DNA of 64,000 nucleotides from Legionella sp. MW5194 (GCF_016864235.1 NZ_CP045732.1:3110624-3174623), one strand, 5' to 3'. Positions 18,328 to 29,700 are shown, counted from the first letter of the stretch. Notes: generated from the sequence alone by a model not told the origin. Numbers and translations are program-made.

Positions 18328-19103
18328 TCCTTACGGGCAATCTCGTTACTCAACAGGGCGCTGACAAGCTGCGCCCTGTTGGTAAACACCCATCGAATAC
18401 CGCGATTCAATTCCCGATACAGGCTGTTTTTTGAATCGATGAATCCAACCCCCACCTGCTGCCTGGCTGCCGTGAGCGGTTTGATTTTTTTATTGCTCAA
18501 TAACAAATAATGACCTAACACCCCGCCGTAATTTGCTTTTAAACTCAAGGTGCAGAACTGTTGCACATTGTTATGTTCCGGGACGAGAAGAAGGGCTGCT
18601 CGCGGGAAACGTGTGAAGGGACGAAGCAATGCCTCATCAAGGCTAATCAGATGGTAATCGTCAATTGGGGTTAATGCCTGCAGGTCTTCATACAACAGGG
18701 TCTCATCCACGGGGGTTTTCAATTCAATAAACAAATGAAGTCGCTTGCCATAATGGTTGATGACCTCCGCCAGCGAAGGAATGTCCGGGACCCGTTCCCG
18801 CAAGTCTTGAAAAGACAACTCGCCAATCGCTTCAGGTCGCTGCCATAATCGCATAAGGGTGGGGTCATGATGCACAACAAGAACACCATCCGCAGTGCTT
18901 CGCACATCGAGTTCGATTCCCCAACAATGGCAGCTTAGGGCGCGGGCAAAAGCCGCGTCCGTGTTTTCGATAACCTGGCGGTCATGGGCACCGCGATGAG
19001 CAATCACGCGCGCCTGTTTAAGGATCTCAGGCGACGGCCTTCCACGTGGAATGACCGCCATGATGGTATTGATGCACCGTTCAATCACCGTGACGAAAGA
19101 CAT
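18324..19103 (-). CDS. Glycerophosphodiester phosphodiesterase family protein
   Basis: GDPD enzymes hydrolyse glycerophosphodiesters to glycerol-3-phosphate and an alcohol. From MSFVTVIER the protein is 259 aa, with no clear signal peptide. The TIM-barrel signature is intact: [36 protein letters not shown], and FIELKTP with the metal-binding glutamate. The open frame extends to 19211, but that upstream part is hydrophobic, lacks family features and overlaps the tRNA promoter, so I chose 19103. Confidence 0.85.
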   Translation of the reverse strand: MSFVTVIERCINTIMAVIPRGRPSPEILKQARVIAHRGAHDRQVIENTDAAFARALSCHCWGIELDVRSTADGVLVVHHDPTLMRLWQRPEAIGELSFQDLRERVPDIPSLAEVINHYGKRLHLFIELKTPVDETLLYEDLQALTPIDDYHLISLDEALLRPFTRFPRAALLLVPEHNNVQQFCTLSLKANYGGVLGHYLLLSNKKIKPLTAARQQVGVGFIDSKNSLYRELNRGIRWVFTNRAQLVSALLSNEIARKD

Positions 19104-19210
19104 GAGGTTTTCCAGAGTTTTGTTTTTTGTAAAAAATTCAACTATAACAAGAATACAGGGGTATAGAGAGTCAGAAAAACACTTTATTTCATAAAATACT
19201 CGAATAATCA

Positions 19211-19239
19211 TTGACAGACCCGACGTTCTTGAGTATTTT
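19211..19239 (+). promoter_or_regulatory. Promoter of tRNA-Leu
   Basis: A perfect TTGACA at 19211-19216 and TATTTT at 19234-19239 are 17 bp apart, ending 10 bp before the mature tRNA 5' end. Spacing is ideal for a stable-RNA promoter. Confidence 0.7.
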
Positions 19240-19249
19240 ACCGTCCTAT

Positions 19250-19336
19250 GCCGAGGTGGTGGAATTGGTAGACACGCTAGCTTCAGGTGCTAGTGGGGGT
19301 AACCCCGTGGAGGTTCGAGTCCTCTTCTCGGTACCA
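19250..19336 (+). tRNA. tRNA-Leu (anticodon CAG)
   Basis: An 87-nt cloverleaf with a long variable arm typical of class II tRNAs. The acceptor GCCGAGG pairs with the 3' strand before ACCA, with a G-U first pair. The D-arm region has GGAATTGGTAGAC. The anticodon stem CTAGC/GCTAG holds the loop TTCAGGT (CAG at its centre). The variable arm GGGGG..CCCC and the T-arm GGTTCGAGTCC follow, and CCA is encoded. No other tRNA was seen in the window. Confidence 0.96.
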
Positions 19337-19575
19337 TTGATGGATTTCATTTTACGCAGTAAATCGTCGCATTACATGAACCATTTTTGAAATAAATACT
19401 CGCGATTTTTCTTCATTCGCCTGAATCAACATCATTAAAAACATCAGTCAATGTTTCAATTCATCCATTATCGTACTGAAACGCTCATGTGTTTAATCCC
19501 CTGTGCCATTCTGGCAGATAACAATAGTCGCAACGGTGACAGCAACACAGGTTAGTCTCGAGCCAATGGTTATTT

Positions 19576-20424
19576 TTAAGGTGAAATAGTCGCTAGCGCT
19601 TCACCATAACGAATTCCATCGCCAGCCTTAAGCGATGGAAGCCAGTCCACTTTGGCGCCATTGGCAAACATCAGCACCACCGTTGACCCGAGTTTGAAGT
19701 AACCCATCTCTTGCCCTTGCTCAAGGCTAAGGGGGCTTTCAGCGTAGCTGAATTCCTGCACCTGATGCAGGCGCTTTAAATCGCCCTCCCAGGCCGTGCC
19801 AATCGCCCCCACAATGACAGCTCCCACTAATACCATGGCCATCAATCCAACCTGGGTCTCAAAAAAAACCACAAGGCGTTCGTTGCGCGCAAACAGGCGC
19901 GGCACCGTTCTGGCGGTGGCGGGTTGTACAGAAAACAATTTTCCTGGGACATAGATCATGTGTTGCAAAGTCGCCTTTATCGGCATGTGAATGCGGTGAT
20001 AATCCTTAGGCGACAGATAAAGGGTGGCAAAACGGCCATTCACAAACGGCTCATAGCGCGATGGCTCGCAGGCCAGGAAATCATCCACGCTATAATAACG
20101 CCCTTTGGCCTGCAGTAACTGACCCCTGTCAATACGACCCAACTCACTGATTACGCCATCCACGGGCGACACAATGTCAGCGTCCGCCAGCGGACGACAA
20201 TCAGGCTTTAAATGACGAATAAAAAAATCATTGAAACAAGCATAATTCTCGGGGTTTTCCTCGTACGCCTCACTCATGTTCACGCTGTATTTGGCAATAA
20301 AGCGTTTGATCAAACGGTTTTTGACCGCCGGCACTTTCACTTCCGCCAGCTTACCTGCCATGGAGGTTAATGTGTGTTTTGGCGCAATGAATTGCGGCAG
20401 GGTTTTTAGAAAATCACGGGACAT
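19576..20424 (-). CDS. psd: Phosphatidylserine decarboxylase proenzyme
   Basis: Psd makes phosphatidylethanolamine from phosphatidylserine at the inner membrane. The proenzyme cleaves itself to create a pyruvoyl group. The 282 aa have the cleavage motif LGST at residues 245-248, with Ser247 as pyruvoyl precursor. The SPVDG motif (Asp89) and the DYHRIHMP histidine motif at 141-148 complete the self-processing triad. The 239 bp between the tRNA and this gene show nothing recognisable. Confidence 0.95.
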   Translation of the reverse strand: MSRDFLKTLPQFIAPKHTLTSMAGKLAEVKVPAVKNRLIKRFIAKYSVNMSEAYEENPENYACFNDFFIRHLKPDCRPLADADIVSPVDGVISELGRIDRGQLLQAKGRYYSVDDFLACEPSRYEPFVNGRFATLYLSPKDYHRIHMPIKATLQHMIYVPGKLFSVQPATARTVPRLFARNERLVVFFETQVGLMAMVLVGAVIVGAIGTAWEGDLKRLHQVQEFSYAESPLSLEQGQEMGYFKLGSTVVLMFANGAKVDWLPSLKAGDGIRYGEALATISP

Positions 20425-20628
20425 GAGTATTTATTAAAAAAAGCAGGATGAGGAAATATACCCTGAAAATACGCCGTTTGTCATGAATTATAGCGTATTG
20501 TGAATGCTGGATTAGAAATCATTTTACAATTGGATAATTATATGGCTAATTAATAATTGGTTTTACAAATGAATGGAATGGAGCTCAACTAGGATGGTTA
20601 TTGCTCTATAGGACGTCAGGGAGGATTT

Positions 20629-22722
20629 ATGCGGGAAGGGCATCATCAAATCACCTATCGCGCCATGCCGCCACAAGCCCGGTTTGGTTTTTTTACTCGT
20701 CCGCTGCATGACGAATCCTGCTACACTCAGGACGAACTGCAATTGCGGGAAGCCATTGTCGCGGCCCGTAGCCAAAGCGGCCTCGACCCCGACTTGTTGC
20801 GCACGGACATGGCCTGGTTTTCCCCTGATAACCAGGTGGCCCTCGTCAATGTCAATGAAGGCTCCTGGATTTTTGCCAACGAATACCGCCCGAGACAGGG
20901 TTTAAGCCGTGATGATTTTCACATCGGCCTGATAAACCGCCAGCTTCATTGGCCCGCCTTAAACACCATGACCCGCTACATCGGCGACTACCTGTTAATA
21001 CGTAATAATCAATTGGACGACCGGCATCTGAATCAGCCGCTTAATTATGTGTTCCTTGATGCCGTACAAATGCTTAACCGCATGGCGGTTATTCATGATG
21101 GGCGATTTGTTAACAAACAGCTGCAATTGCTTAATAAATACCTGCGTGTGGTCGAAACACACGTTTCACCGACTCAGGGAAGCGACCGCCTGTTCCTTGC
21201 CGATTGCCGTTACACGCTGGAACATCGCATTGCCAAAGACATTGAGAATAGACAGCAGTCACACCAGTTAAAATTGCAGTTTGAACAGGTTAGACACCAA
21301 TTAAACCGCGTCGCTGAACTCCGTCACACGGTGCTGCATTTTGCCCTGACAGACGGCACGGTTAACCCTCATCCCTATTGGGAGCATTTTTCAGACGTGC
21401 CCAGAGGCATTGAAGGCAAGCAGGAGTTTCCCACCCTCTCTGCCAAACACTGTGCCGAAAAGACAAGCGATGCCCTGGCACAACCCGGAAACCCGGAACT
21501 AAGTCAATTAAAGCTGACGCCGCATACCCTGGACAACTGCCCGGCGCTGGGATTAATTGACAAAACCTCGACAGACATTAAAGCGGCTTACGGTCAGAGC
21601 ATCAGCGACTTGCAAGAGGTCTTGCGTTTTCAACATATTCTCGATTCCCTGCTGCAATTATTTGACCAGGCCGGCGAAGTGTTTACACTCATCCAGTTTC
21701 GAAGGCAAATGAACAATCTGCTGCTTGGCATTGAACAGTTTGTTCAGCAATCGGAACAACACATCGTCAGTGTAGTGGAAGCAAATTCACGGCTTTATCA
21801 TCAATTGATTCAGGATAAGCAGGATTTAAGCTGGTGGCAACGAATGACGTCCGGAAAAGCGGAAAAAATCGACCGCTATATTAACAATCAGGATAACCTC
21901 GCGCGCTTTCCCACCTCCGTCTCGGATTTAAGCGCCGCCAGCAAGGAATTACTCGATGGGGTGCATGAGGTGCTCACTCATCTGAAGCAGCAAGGGACAG
22001 AAACCCGGCAAATTGCCATGGTGAGTTCCACGCGTGAGCTTGTCCAGCATTTAATGGATTCCATGCATGCCTGGGTTGGTCATCAACAGGAGATGAATGG
22101 TTTGCCCGTCCCCGATAAACCCACACCGATCCTCGACAATCAACAGCAACTACCGCCTGTGGATTTAGGCACTCGATCATTTGAGCCGCCCTCATCTTTT
22201 GCCAAACAGGCATCGCTACCGCAGGCGCCGCTTTTTTTCCAGGCGCAATCCCAGCGCGTGCCGGCGTCATCCTGCCTAACCAACCAACCCTGCACAGCCT
22301 CTCTACTGGCAGGCAATGACACCCTCGCCCAAAGCAGCCCTTCAAACACCGCTGCCTTAAAGCCAGAAGCGGCGGCCATTTCGGCTTCTGTCCTGTTGGG
22401 TACGCTGGTTTTGTTGCCTTTAGTTTTTATCGGCCTGAAATTACTGTACGACGCCTGGCAGAGGCCTGCACCAAGCCGACGTTCGTCCAATGACAAAGAA
22501 ACGTTTAACCAGCTGGCCACCCAGGCGGCGGATTTATTATCCGCTGCCTCGCACCTGCTTCCGCAAGAGGAAACCAGCTGCATGCAGGAGGAGTTTGACC
22601 ACCTTAAGGACAAAGCCCAAACATCACAGGATTATGATAATGAATCCATGAGCGATTTAGTGCATGAGCTAAAAGAGACGCTGTCTCCCTTAAAGCCCGG
22701 GCAAGTCAGCCTTAATGGCTGA
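20629..22722 (+). CDS. Large helical protein with one C-terminal membrane segment; candidate Dot/Icm effector
   Basis: A 697-aa protein that I do not recognise. Residues 1-220 form a mixed region (YRPRQGLSRDDFHIGLI, LNYVFLDAVQMLNRM). Residues 220-500 are helical with coiled-coil character. Residues 500-580 are Pro-, Gln- and Ser-rich and look disordered. One membrane segment spans about residues 583-605, followed by a polar, acidic tail. GGGAGGA precedes the ATG closely. Size, lack of a signal peptide, the late membrane anchor and the charged C-terminus suggest a type IV-secreted effector, but this is inference. The 3' end overlaps the convergent kinase-like gene by 11 bp. Confidence 0.75.
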   Translation: MREGHHQITYRAMPPQARFGFFTRPLHDESCYTQDELQLREAIVAARSQSGLDPDLLRTDMAWFSPDNQVALVNVNEGSWIFANEYRPRQGLSRDDFHIGLINRQLHWPALNTMTRYIGDYLLIRNNQLDDRHLNQPLNYVFLDAVQMLNRMAVIHDGRFVNKQLQLLNKYLRVVETHVSPTQGSDRLFLADCRYTLEHRIAKDIENRQQSHQLKLQFEQVRHQLNRVAELRHTVLHFALTDGTVNPHPYWEHFSDVPRGIEGKQEFPTLSAKHCAEKTSDALAQPGNPELSQLKLTPHTLDNCPALGLIDKTSTDIKAAYGQSISDLQEVLRFQHILDSLLQLFDQAGEVFTLIQFRRQMNNLLLGIEQFVQQSEQHIVSVVEANSRLYHQLIQDKQDLSWWQRMTSGKAEKIDRYINNQDNLARFPTSVSDLSAASKELLDGVHEVLTHLKQQGTETRQIAMVSSTRELVQHLMDSMHAWVGHQQEMNGLPVPDKPTPILDNQQQLPPVDLGTRSFEPPSSFAKQASLPQAPLFFQAQSQRVPASSCLTNQPCTASLLAGNDTLAQSSPSNTAALKPEAAAISASVLLGTLVLLPLVFIGLKLLYDAWQRPAPSRRSSNDKETFNQLATQAADLLSAASHLLPQEETSCMQEEFDHLKDKAQTSQDYDNESMSDLVHELKETLSPLKPGQVSLNG

Positions 22723-25357
22723 ACTCCCGTGGCGCGGTGTTTGTTTTGTTGAAACTTCGCGATTTGGCATTTTCGTATACTGCATTAAAAAAATGGGCTC
22801 GCATGTCATCTGTTGTCACTTGATTGGCGAGGGGATAAGCCCCCTCGCTGGCCTGCATTAGCTGCACCACTTCTTTGAACACCTCGTGACTGAGTGCACT
22901 TTCACAGCCTCCGCCACAAAAAATTTTGGTCAGAATCATCTCATTGCTGTTGCCAGAATCTTTAAGATAACCTTCCACTTCAGTAGCGCGCGTCCTGGTA
23001 CTGAAGATATTAAATGAGTAAGACTTATAATTATTCTTGATGACCTGCCGAATTATTTTTTTAAACTTTTCACTATCGATAGTCTGCGCCCATTGATACA
23101 TGCTATCTGTGAAGGACTGACGCGCCTTAGCAGAATAAACATGGGTAAAGCGAGGGTCCGCTTGAACAAACTTCTGCGCTTCGGCGGCGTAAGTTCTGAC
23201 TTCAAATTCTTTTTTTTGCACGGCTCGCAAAACAGATGACAAATTGACATCGCTTTGCCCAATCCGGTGCGTCAGCATCATGGGCACGAGGTATTGGATG
23301 AGCAGCGTATTCAATGAATTGCTCTCTGTTCCCCCTGTCGCCAGAATACATCCGAGAATGTTTTCCCCTTTTTCTTTGCTGTTTTTAAGGTAGCTTAAAA
23401 CATCGGTTCGATGTTTATTGGATAATACATTCAAAGTAGAAGGCTTGTAATGCTTGACGATCACCTCGCCAATATAACCATCCAGCGTGATACGACCAAT
23501 GTCGTTTGCCCAGTCGAACAGGGCTTGCAGCGTCGCTGAAATCACCGCTTTTTCGGTATGATTACGCATCACGAATGGCGTTGTCTCAGGCTTCTCCTGA
23601 CGCCCAATCGGCGCATCCTTGCCTTTTAGGTGTCGCACAAAACCAAAACTGGTATTAAACTCCCACATTTGGTTAATGATGTTACGCCAGGCTTCTGCGC
23701 TGGGTGTCTGGCCAAATAATTTAAAAAGCCGATTTTCATAATTGTGACAGCAATTGGTTATGTCGATACAGAACTGCATGTTGGCTTCGTCATTTAACTG
23801 CCCGGCCTGCAGGTCAAAATACCGATCAGTGCATTTCCCTAAATCCTGCCTTAACCGCTTTAATTCAATGTACCCCTGAGCCAGCGGATTTTCTTCATCG
23901 CAATCCAGTTTAGGCATCTCGATGTCCGACTTAAATAACTGAATGGAGCGAGTAATCTCTTCCATGGGCTTGGTGGCAGAAGCTTTACTTGTTTCCAGTG
24001 TTTTGCTGGCCAGGGAGGTCTTTCGGGTTAACTCCTCCCAAAGACCTTCCAGCAATTTGTCAATGTTGGATAGGATGGCTTTAAAATGCAGGGTGTGAGC
24101 ATCACGCCAGATTTGATGATAGCGGGCATGCATTCTTTCCAAATCATATTTTGCCGCAGTCGGTAAACAATAATAATTCGGTGCACCTGCTGACGGGGCT
24201 GACTCGGCTTTCTTTTTATACGCTTGCGAGTACTCTTCTATGGATGCATTTTCCTGCTCTGCCCAGGCTTTGGTTTTATTAAAGGCAGACGGCCGCGCCT
24301 GCAGGAAATCACGAAAACTCATGACCGGAACACCGGATGCGTTTTTTTCTATCCCCCCATAAAAAACGGTGTTACGATAAAACTCATCGTATTCATGCTG
24401 CATAACGTCAAGGATGTGGTTAACGAAAGGCTCACGATCCGTTTCCGTATTAAACAGGCCAGGGTAAGTTTTTGATAATAATTCGGCTTTATCGCTCGGC
24501 AGTGACAGGTAGTTTAGCGGCTCGTCGCCGAAATACTCATTGAAACGCTCTTTCAGGGTTGAGGGTTCATACGTTAATAATTCCTGCAAAATCGCACTGA
24601 AAAACTGCTCCTGGAAACTTTGGGGCTGGCTATCGGAATCCAGTTTGATGGAGGGATTGGCCGCAAGATCGCGAAAGGACTGATAACACATGTGCCGTTT
24701 GGTCAGGTTCAAATTGCCTGGCATGGTGTTGGTGGGCCAGTGAGTACGGGTCTCGATAATGGGAAAATTATCAAGATCCGTGCTTTTTAAGCCCATGGAC
24801 GTTTCCGGATGTTCCTTGACAATGCCATCGGTATTACGAGCGCCTTTCATTATCCAGGTGATGCCCCACAGCATCATGTCGTAGTCGAGAATGTTGTCCA
24901 GGTCGGTATTCCCAGGGTGACGATCGTCGCATTTATGCCGCCAGGCTGCGATAAGCCACTTGGCGACATTATGCGCCAACAAGGTATTGTAGCTCGGATA
25001 AACCTCTTCTCTTTCACTGGCATTGACAGGCAGGGTAGCACCGGAAGGGGCCATAGGCTTGTATTTTTTGAGGGCAATTGAGAGGGTTCCACAAATCTCA
25101 CCCTTTTCATCGTAGACCAGCCGCTCTTCCGCTGCATTATCGCCCAGGGAATTGCGCAGTGCAACGCTGACAGCGACTGAGTATAGAGCCAGCACTCGTG
25201 GGTAAGAGCCGCTTAGGGGTTTAAAAAATCCAGTTTTCTCACCATCAACAGCATCTACAAAAGTTGCTTTTTCTATTACATGACCAGAGGAGGGTACCGT
25301 CTTGTCGTTGGTAAATTTTAACTGGCCATACCGTAACGCCTTCTTTGGCAAAGTCAT
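22712..25357 (-). CDS. Phosphoinositide-kinase-like protein; probable Dot/Icm effector of the MavQ/LepB type
   Basis: An 881-aa protein without signal or membrane segments. The N-terminal 200 residues carry a PI-kinase-like signature. FFKPL with Lys46 is a candidate ATP-binding lysine. DDRHPGN at 144-150 resembles the catalytic loop of PI3/PI4 kinases (DRHxxN). LDYD with Asp160 is a candidate metal-binding residue. DLDNFP and HWPTNTMPGN follow. The remaining 650 residues are helical with no recognised domain. From memory, L. pneumophila MavQ, a PI 3-kinase effector, has similar length and lies in the same general chromosomal region; this comparison is unverified. AAGGA precedes the ATG. Confidence 0.75.
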   Translation of the reverse strand: MTLPKKALRYGQLKFTNDKTVPSSGHVIEKATFVDAVDGEKTGFFKPLSGSYPRVLALYSVAVSVALRNSLGDNAAEERLVYDEKGEICGTLSIALKKYKPMAPSGATLPVNASEREEVYPSYNTLLAHNVAKWLIAAWRHKCDDRHPGNTDLDNILDYDMMLWGITWIMKGARNTDGIVKEHPETSMGLKSTDLDNFPIIETRTHWPTNTMPGNLNLTKRHMCYQSFRDLAANPSIKLDSDSQPQSFQEQFFSAILQELLTYEPSTLKERFNEYFGDEPLNYLSLPSDKAELLSKTYPGLFNTETDREPFVNHILDVMQHEYDEFYRNTVFYGGIEKNASGVPVMSFRDFLQARPSAFNKTKAWAEQENASIEEYSQAYKKKAESAPSAGAPNYYCLPTAAKYDLERMHARYHQIWRDAHTLHFKAILSNIDKLLEGLWEELTRKTSLASKTLETSKASATKPMEEITRSIQLFKSDIEMPKLDCDEENPLAQGYIELKRLRQDLGKCTDRYFDLQAGQLNDEANMQFCIDITNCCHNYENRLFKLFGQTPSAEAWRNIINQMWEFNTSFGFVRHLKGKDAPIGRQEKPETTPFVMRNHTEKAVISATLQALFDWANDIGRITLDGYIGEVIVKHYKPSTLNVLSNKHRTDVLSYLKNSKEKGENILGCILATGGTESNSLNTLLIQYLVPMMLTHRIGQSDVNLSSVLRAVQKKEFEVRTYAAEAQKFVQADPRFTHVYSAKARQSFTDSMYQWAQTIDSEKFKKIIRQVIKNNYKSYSFNIFSTRTRATEVEGYLKDSGNSNEMILTKIFCGGGCESALSHEVFKEVVQLMQASEGAYPLANQVTTDDMRAHFFNAVYENAKSRSFNKTNTAPREFSH

Positions 25358-25393
25358 GGCTCATTCCTTAAGTTTCCGTCGGTGCAGAATAAT

Positions 25394-25402
25394 CATATTA
25401 AG
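25394..25402 (-). promoter_or_regulatory. PmrA-box-like element upstream of the kinase-like gene
   Basis: CTTAATATG on the minus strand, 37-45 bp before the ATG, matches 8/9 of the Legionella PmrA effector-gene element as I recall it (cTTAATatT). Only one copy is seen and the motif is AT-rich, so chance is possible. Confidence 0.3.
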
Positions 25403-25523
25403 CAGAAAATCAGGCGTAATTCAATAGTATTTTCTATAACAAATGTGCATGGACATGAAATTGTTTGCATTTTCCGTGGACATAAAACCTGATGTTACGA
25501 TTATTGTTTGCCTTTTGATCAGC

Positions 25524-26741
25524 TTAAATTGTTTTTACATCACCTGCTGCGGAATGGGGCGAAGACTTGGAGAGAAATAAAAATGCAATAGTGGCAAACA
25601 CGCATTCCAATAGTGGTGGAACCCAAAACCAATGCCATTGAACAGCCTGTTCGGCAAACGGCAAACTCACCGCACCAATGCTGGCCGCCAATGCCCAGAC
25701 AGTGGACACACCGCGGCAACGGTACTGGGCCGGTAACTGTAAATAGAGGAAATAAAACATGGATGAACAAATCAAGCCATTGGTCAATACATAGCCTGCC
25801 AACGCAGCGATCACACCCGGAGCATAGGCAATGGTAGTACAATAAAACAACACCGGTGCAGTCAACAGGGCAATCACGGCACCGAGTCGCAATAGCAAAT
25901 ACACACGTTCCGGACTCACCGCGCGCGCCAGGGGCAGAGCCAGCAAGGCCGAACACAATTGCGCTAGTGAACCAATCCAGGCGCATTGGCTGCTGCTCCA
26001 AAGACCCCGGTCAATGGCATAGGAGACCCAGAAGGCATTGCAGAGATACACGGTGACACTGACAAATGCGCCAAGCATGGCAATGTTCATCAATCCCTGC
26101 GCATGTGTACGCCAGATCTCGGCAATGGGCGCGTGATTGGTTTTAAATTCGGGCGATTCCGTCAAGCGCTTGCGAAGCCGGCAAACCCACAAGGACAAAA
26201 GACCAACACTGGCAAAGAGTAGTCGCCACATCCAGGGAACAGGACTGTATTGCAAAAGAGCAGCCATTGCCCCGCCAAGAAACATACCAGCCGCACCGCT
26301 TGCGGCAACAAGACTGCCCGCCCGCAGCGGTTGTTTTGCATGATGTTCAATCAAAAACATGGCGGAGGTATTGATTTCCCCACCCAACGCCAGACCCTGC
26401 GCCACGCGCAGGAATAAAAGACCAAAGGCAGCGGCAATGCCAATGGTGTTGTAGTCGGGTAATAAGCAAATACCTACCGTTGCGATGCCCATTAAACCGG
26501 CAGACCAAACCATGGGCTTTCGTCGGCCGATGGCATCCGCCTGCTGCCCGAACAGCCATCCACCCAAGGGGCGCGCCAGGAAAGCAGCGGCAAAGAGCGC
26601 AAACGACAGAAGCAGACTATACGACGAAGGCGGAAAAAATTCTTTGGCAAATACCGATTTGGCCAAATACAAATAAAGACTGAAATCCAGCCACTCCAAA
26701 AAAATCAATGCCAGGACAATCGCTAATGCACTTCGTTTCAT
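25524..26741 (-). CDS. MFS transporter, metabolite:H+ symporter (ProP-like) type
   Basis: A 405-aa inner-membrane transporter with about 12 hydrophobic segments. The loop 2-3 signature FGQQADAIGRRKPMV and the RPLGGWLFG motif before it match the MHS branch (ProP, citrate and shikimate carriers). RVAQGLALGGE is the characteristic helix 4 motif. The substrate is unknown. Its ATG overlaps the stop of the upstream 1099-aa gene (ATGA), so translation is probably coupled. Confidence 0.88.
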   Translation of the reverse strand: MKRSALAIVLALIFLEWLDFSLYLYLAKSVFAKEFFPPSSYSLLLSFALFAAAFLARPLGGWLFGQQADAIGRRKPMVWSAGLMGIATVGICLLPDYNTIGIAAAFGLLFLRVAQGLALGGEINTSAMFLIEHHAKQPLRAGSLVAASGAAGMFLGGAMAALLQYSPVPWMWRLLFASVGLLSLWVCRLRKRLTESPEFKTNHAPIAEIWRTHAQGLMNIAMLGAFVSVTVYLCNAFWVSYAIDRGLWSSSQCAWIGSLAQLCSALLALPLARAVSPERVYLLLRLGAVIALLTAPVLFYCTTIAYAPGVIAALAGYVLTNGLICSSMFYFLYLQLPAQYRCRGVSTVWALAASIGAVSLPFAEQAVQWHWFWVPPLLECVFATIAFLFLSKSSPHSAAGDVKTI

Positions 26742-29700
26742 GCCGCAGGCGCTCCAATGGTCCGTGCAAGCTCAATATCCAGTGTGTTGATGTCTTCGCT
26801 GGTGGTCGGCCGCTCAAAAAAGAGAAAATCGCCGCTTTTTCGGTAATGGTAAGCGTTGGCAAGAGTCAGCGTAAAAATCAAGGTCACCATGTTGGCAATG
26901 ATCATCAGTGTTTTTCTTAATCGCGGATTCCTGTCTTCATTGGCTATGGTCATCAGGGGAGTCTCCACCTGTTTAAGCTGCTTTAAAAAGGTGTCTTTAT
27001 GGGGGGGCACCTCCTGATTCATTGCCGCAAATACCATCTGGTAAAGTTGGGTCCGGTATTGACGTTCCGGCTCAAGGTAACGAGCGAGTTTATCTGGGGA
27101 ATGCGTTGATAATCGCACGCGGATATTCTGAAAACGGGTTTCAATCTGTGTGACCATAGTAAAAAACTGCCTGCCTTTTTCGTTCTCTTCGAGCAGGAGA
27201 TCGATTAGTGTTCTATCGAGCCCTAACAGTCGAAAGCGATTGACTAATAGCACACGCATCGCCAGGTAATCACCATACTGCCAAGTAGTATCGCCGGCGA
27301 GCGCCTGTCCCTCCTGCTCGGGCTTAAAAAATCCGCCAGTCTGACGCTGGGTAATGCTCCTGTAAACAAACTGCGCGGCATCAGACTGCAAAGCCGCCGG
27401 GAAATGTTCAACCTTAACCATGATTTTGCGAAAGTCATAGCCTTGCTCATCGTTTTCCATCGCCAATTTGTAATGCGCGGCATTCGTTGAGCCTCGGCGT
27501 GCCAAACGATTAACCAAAACCACGCGGGAGGCCTGATTCTCTTCCTGTAATAACGACCGTACTGGCAGGTTTCGTTTATGAACGGCTAAAACAGCCTCAG
27601 CCAATTGGGGGTTGGTTATTAAGGCCGGGAAATAATTGGTTAATGGACTGTCCTGGTCTTCCAGCTGAATGATTTTAAATGCTGCGACCGCCCGCTGTAT
27701 GAATTCATCCGCGGGCTTGTCATCCAGCATGACAAAAAAGGACGCGAATTCCTTAAACAGCTGAGATGCCAGCATCCGGCTAATGCCCCCGTGCTTTGAA
27801 TCGACATCGAGTTGACGCAGAGCAACCGCCATCGCCTCCAGCCTGGGTTTCTTTTTGAGTAAATCAAGCCAGCGCAAATCGATGCCGAGAAGAGACGCCA
27901 ACGAAGCGACTTGTTGATAGTCATTGATAATGCGGCTTAACTGATGAATCATCTCAGGCTTATCCACCGGGGCCGGGAACTGGTTTTTTAACAGCCTGGG
28001 TAAAACGTCAGTCAGGTATTCTTTGACCTCACTTTTATAGAGCGAATTTTCACACTGACTGTAAAGCAAACTCAACAAATGACACAATGGTGAATCAAGC
28101 ACCGCGAGATCAAAAGGCAACTTTAATGTCATTAAGAGATTCAGGGCCCTCGATTTTACTGGATTGCTGCTAATGCCCTGCATCTGTGACGGCATGAATT
28201 TTTCTTCATGCATTAAAACGATAAGATTAGCAAGGTAAGGTTCTGCAACAAGGCGCTGCCGTAATTTGTCCATGTCCTCCACTTTGATTAATCCCAGCGC
28301 AACAAAAACCAATAATGCGCGTTGCTGCGCCAAAGGATAAGTACTCATGGCGACGAGAACGACATGGAAAAGGGGCATATTCAGTAAAGGACTGATCGCT
28401 GATTTAAGACTTAAGGAATCTAAATGATTGATGGCCAGAACCAATGCGTCATTGGGCACCGTAAATGCCAGTATTTCTGCTGGAAACCCCAGTTCCAACA
28501 ATACCTGACAAGCCTTGATTTGGTTATCATTTTCACAAATAGCCAGAATATGGAGGTCTTGCCCGTCGATGTAGCGTTTCCCCAACCCTTTGAGGAAATC
28601 AGGCTGAAGCGGTTTTTTACGTAACATCTGAGCCGTTGCGAATTTGGGCAAGACATTAGCAAAATAGACCTGCATTTCCTTAATGCGTTCTACTTGCCGG
28701 CCGAAGGGCTGTTGCTTGGCCAGATAACCTGTCAATTCCATAGGGTTAAACACCTGTGAAAGGAATTTGGAAGGGGTAAGGCTATCGATAAGCTGAGTCA
28801 GTTGCTCCGGAGTTAACTCAGGATCAATAAGCAGCAGTTGAAAAACGACCGCCTGAATGTAGTGATCGTCCTGCTTTGCAAAAACACCATGAAAAAATGC
28901 CACTGCCTTCCATACCACGGGCAATGGCTTGCCTTTGTGGGTGATTAATTGGCGGGCCAATTCCATTTTATAAGGGGACTGGTTTAAAAAGCGGAAAAAC
29001 TCAACCTGTTCTTGGCTATTGAAATGCTCTTTTAATTGATCATCGAATTCATTTACCAGGCTTTTTACAAAAGCAAGCACCGCATCATTGTCAGCCACCC
29101 AACCGTATTGCTCCAAAAGCCCCAGTCTATCCAGCCTCAAGGCGGCATAGGCTTTCTCACGATCGTTTAAGGTTATGGTCTTTTTATCCAGGATAGACAG
29201 TAAAGTCTTCTTTAAGGGTGACTGGGGCTTTAAACAATCCATCACCTGCCGCGGGGTTAACTGACTGCCCACGCCATTGAGTTTTTGCAACAGCAAATCA
29301 TTGAGAATAATGTCCGGATTTTTTTCCAACAGCTGCAGCAGCGTGTCATTGTCCTCGAACCGGGAGAATTCCGAAGTCACATACTGGGCACAATGCATGA
29401 AGGTATCGGCATGGACATTAAATTTGTTGATACCGGGAACCAGGCTGCGAGCCATTGCCTCGATGCGCGGTGAATTGATGTAGGTTGCGATGGTTCCAGA
29501 AATGGGAAACAAGGTATGAGAAGACACCGAGGTTGCTCTTTTTTCAGGCTCCACAAGGTAGGGTTCGGGGTTAAAGCCGGTGACAACATAGACTTCACGC
29601 TGCTCGACAGGCAGGTGGGTGTTTTTGGTGATGGCAATCAGCCAAAGGCTGGGGTCATCGGCACGGTAACAATAACTGAATCCTGAAGGAACACCGGCTT

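Noticed and set aside
25540..26001. A 153-codon minus-strand frame within the MFS gene
   Set aside because: It is the same strand in another frame over a transporter whose motifs are intact; no evidence of frameshift.
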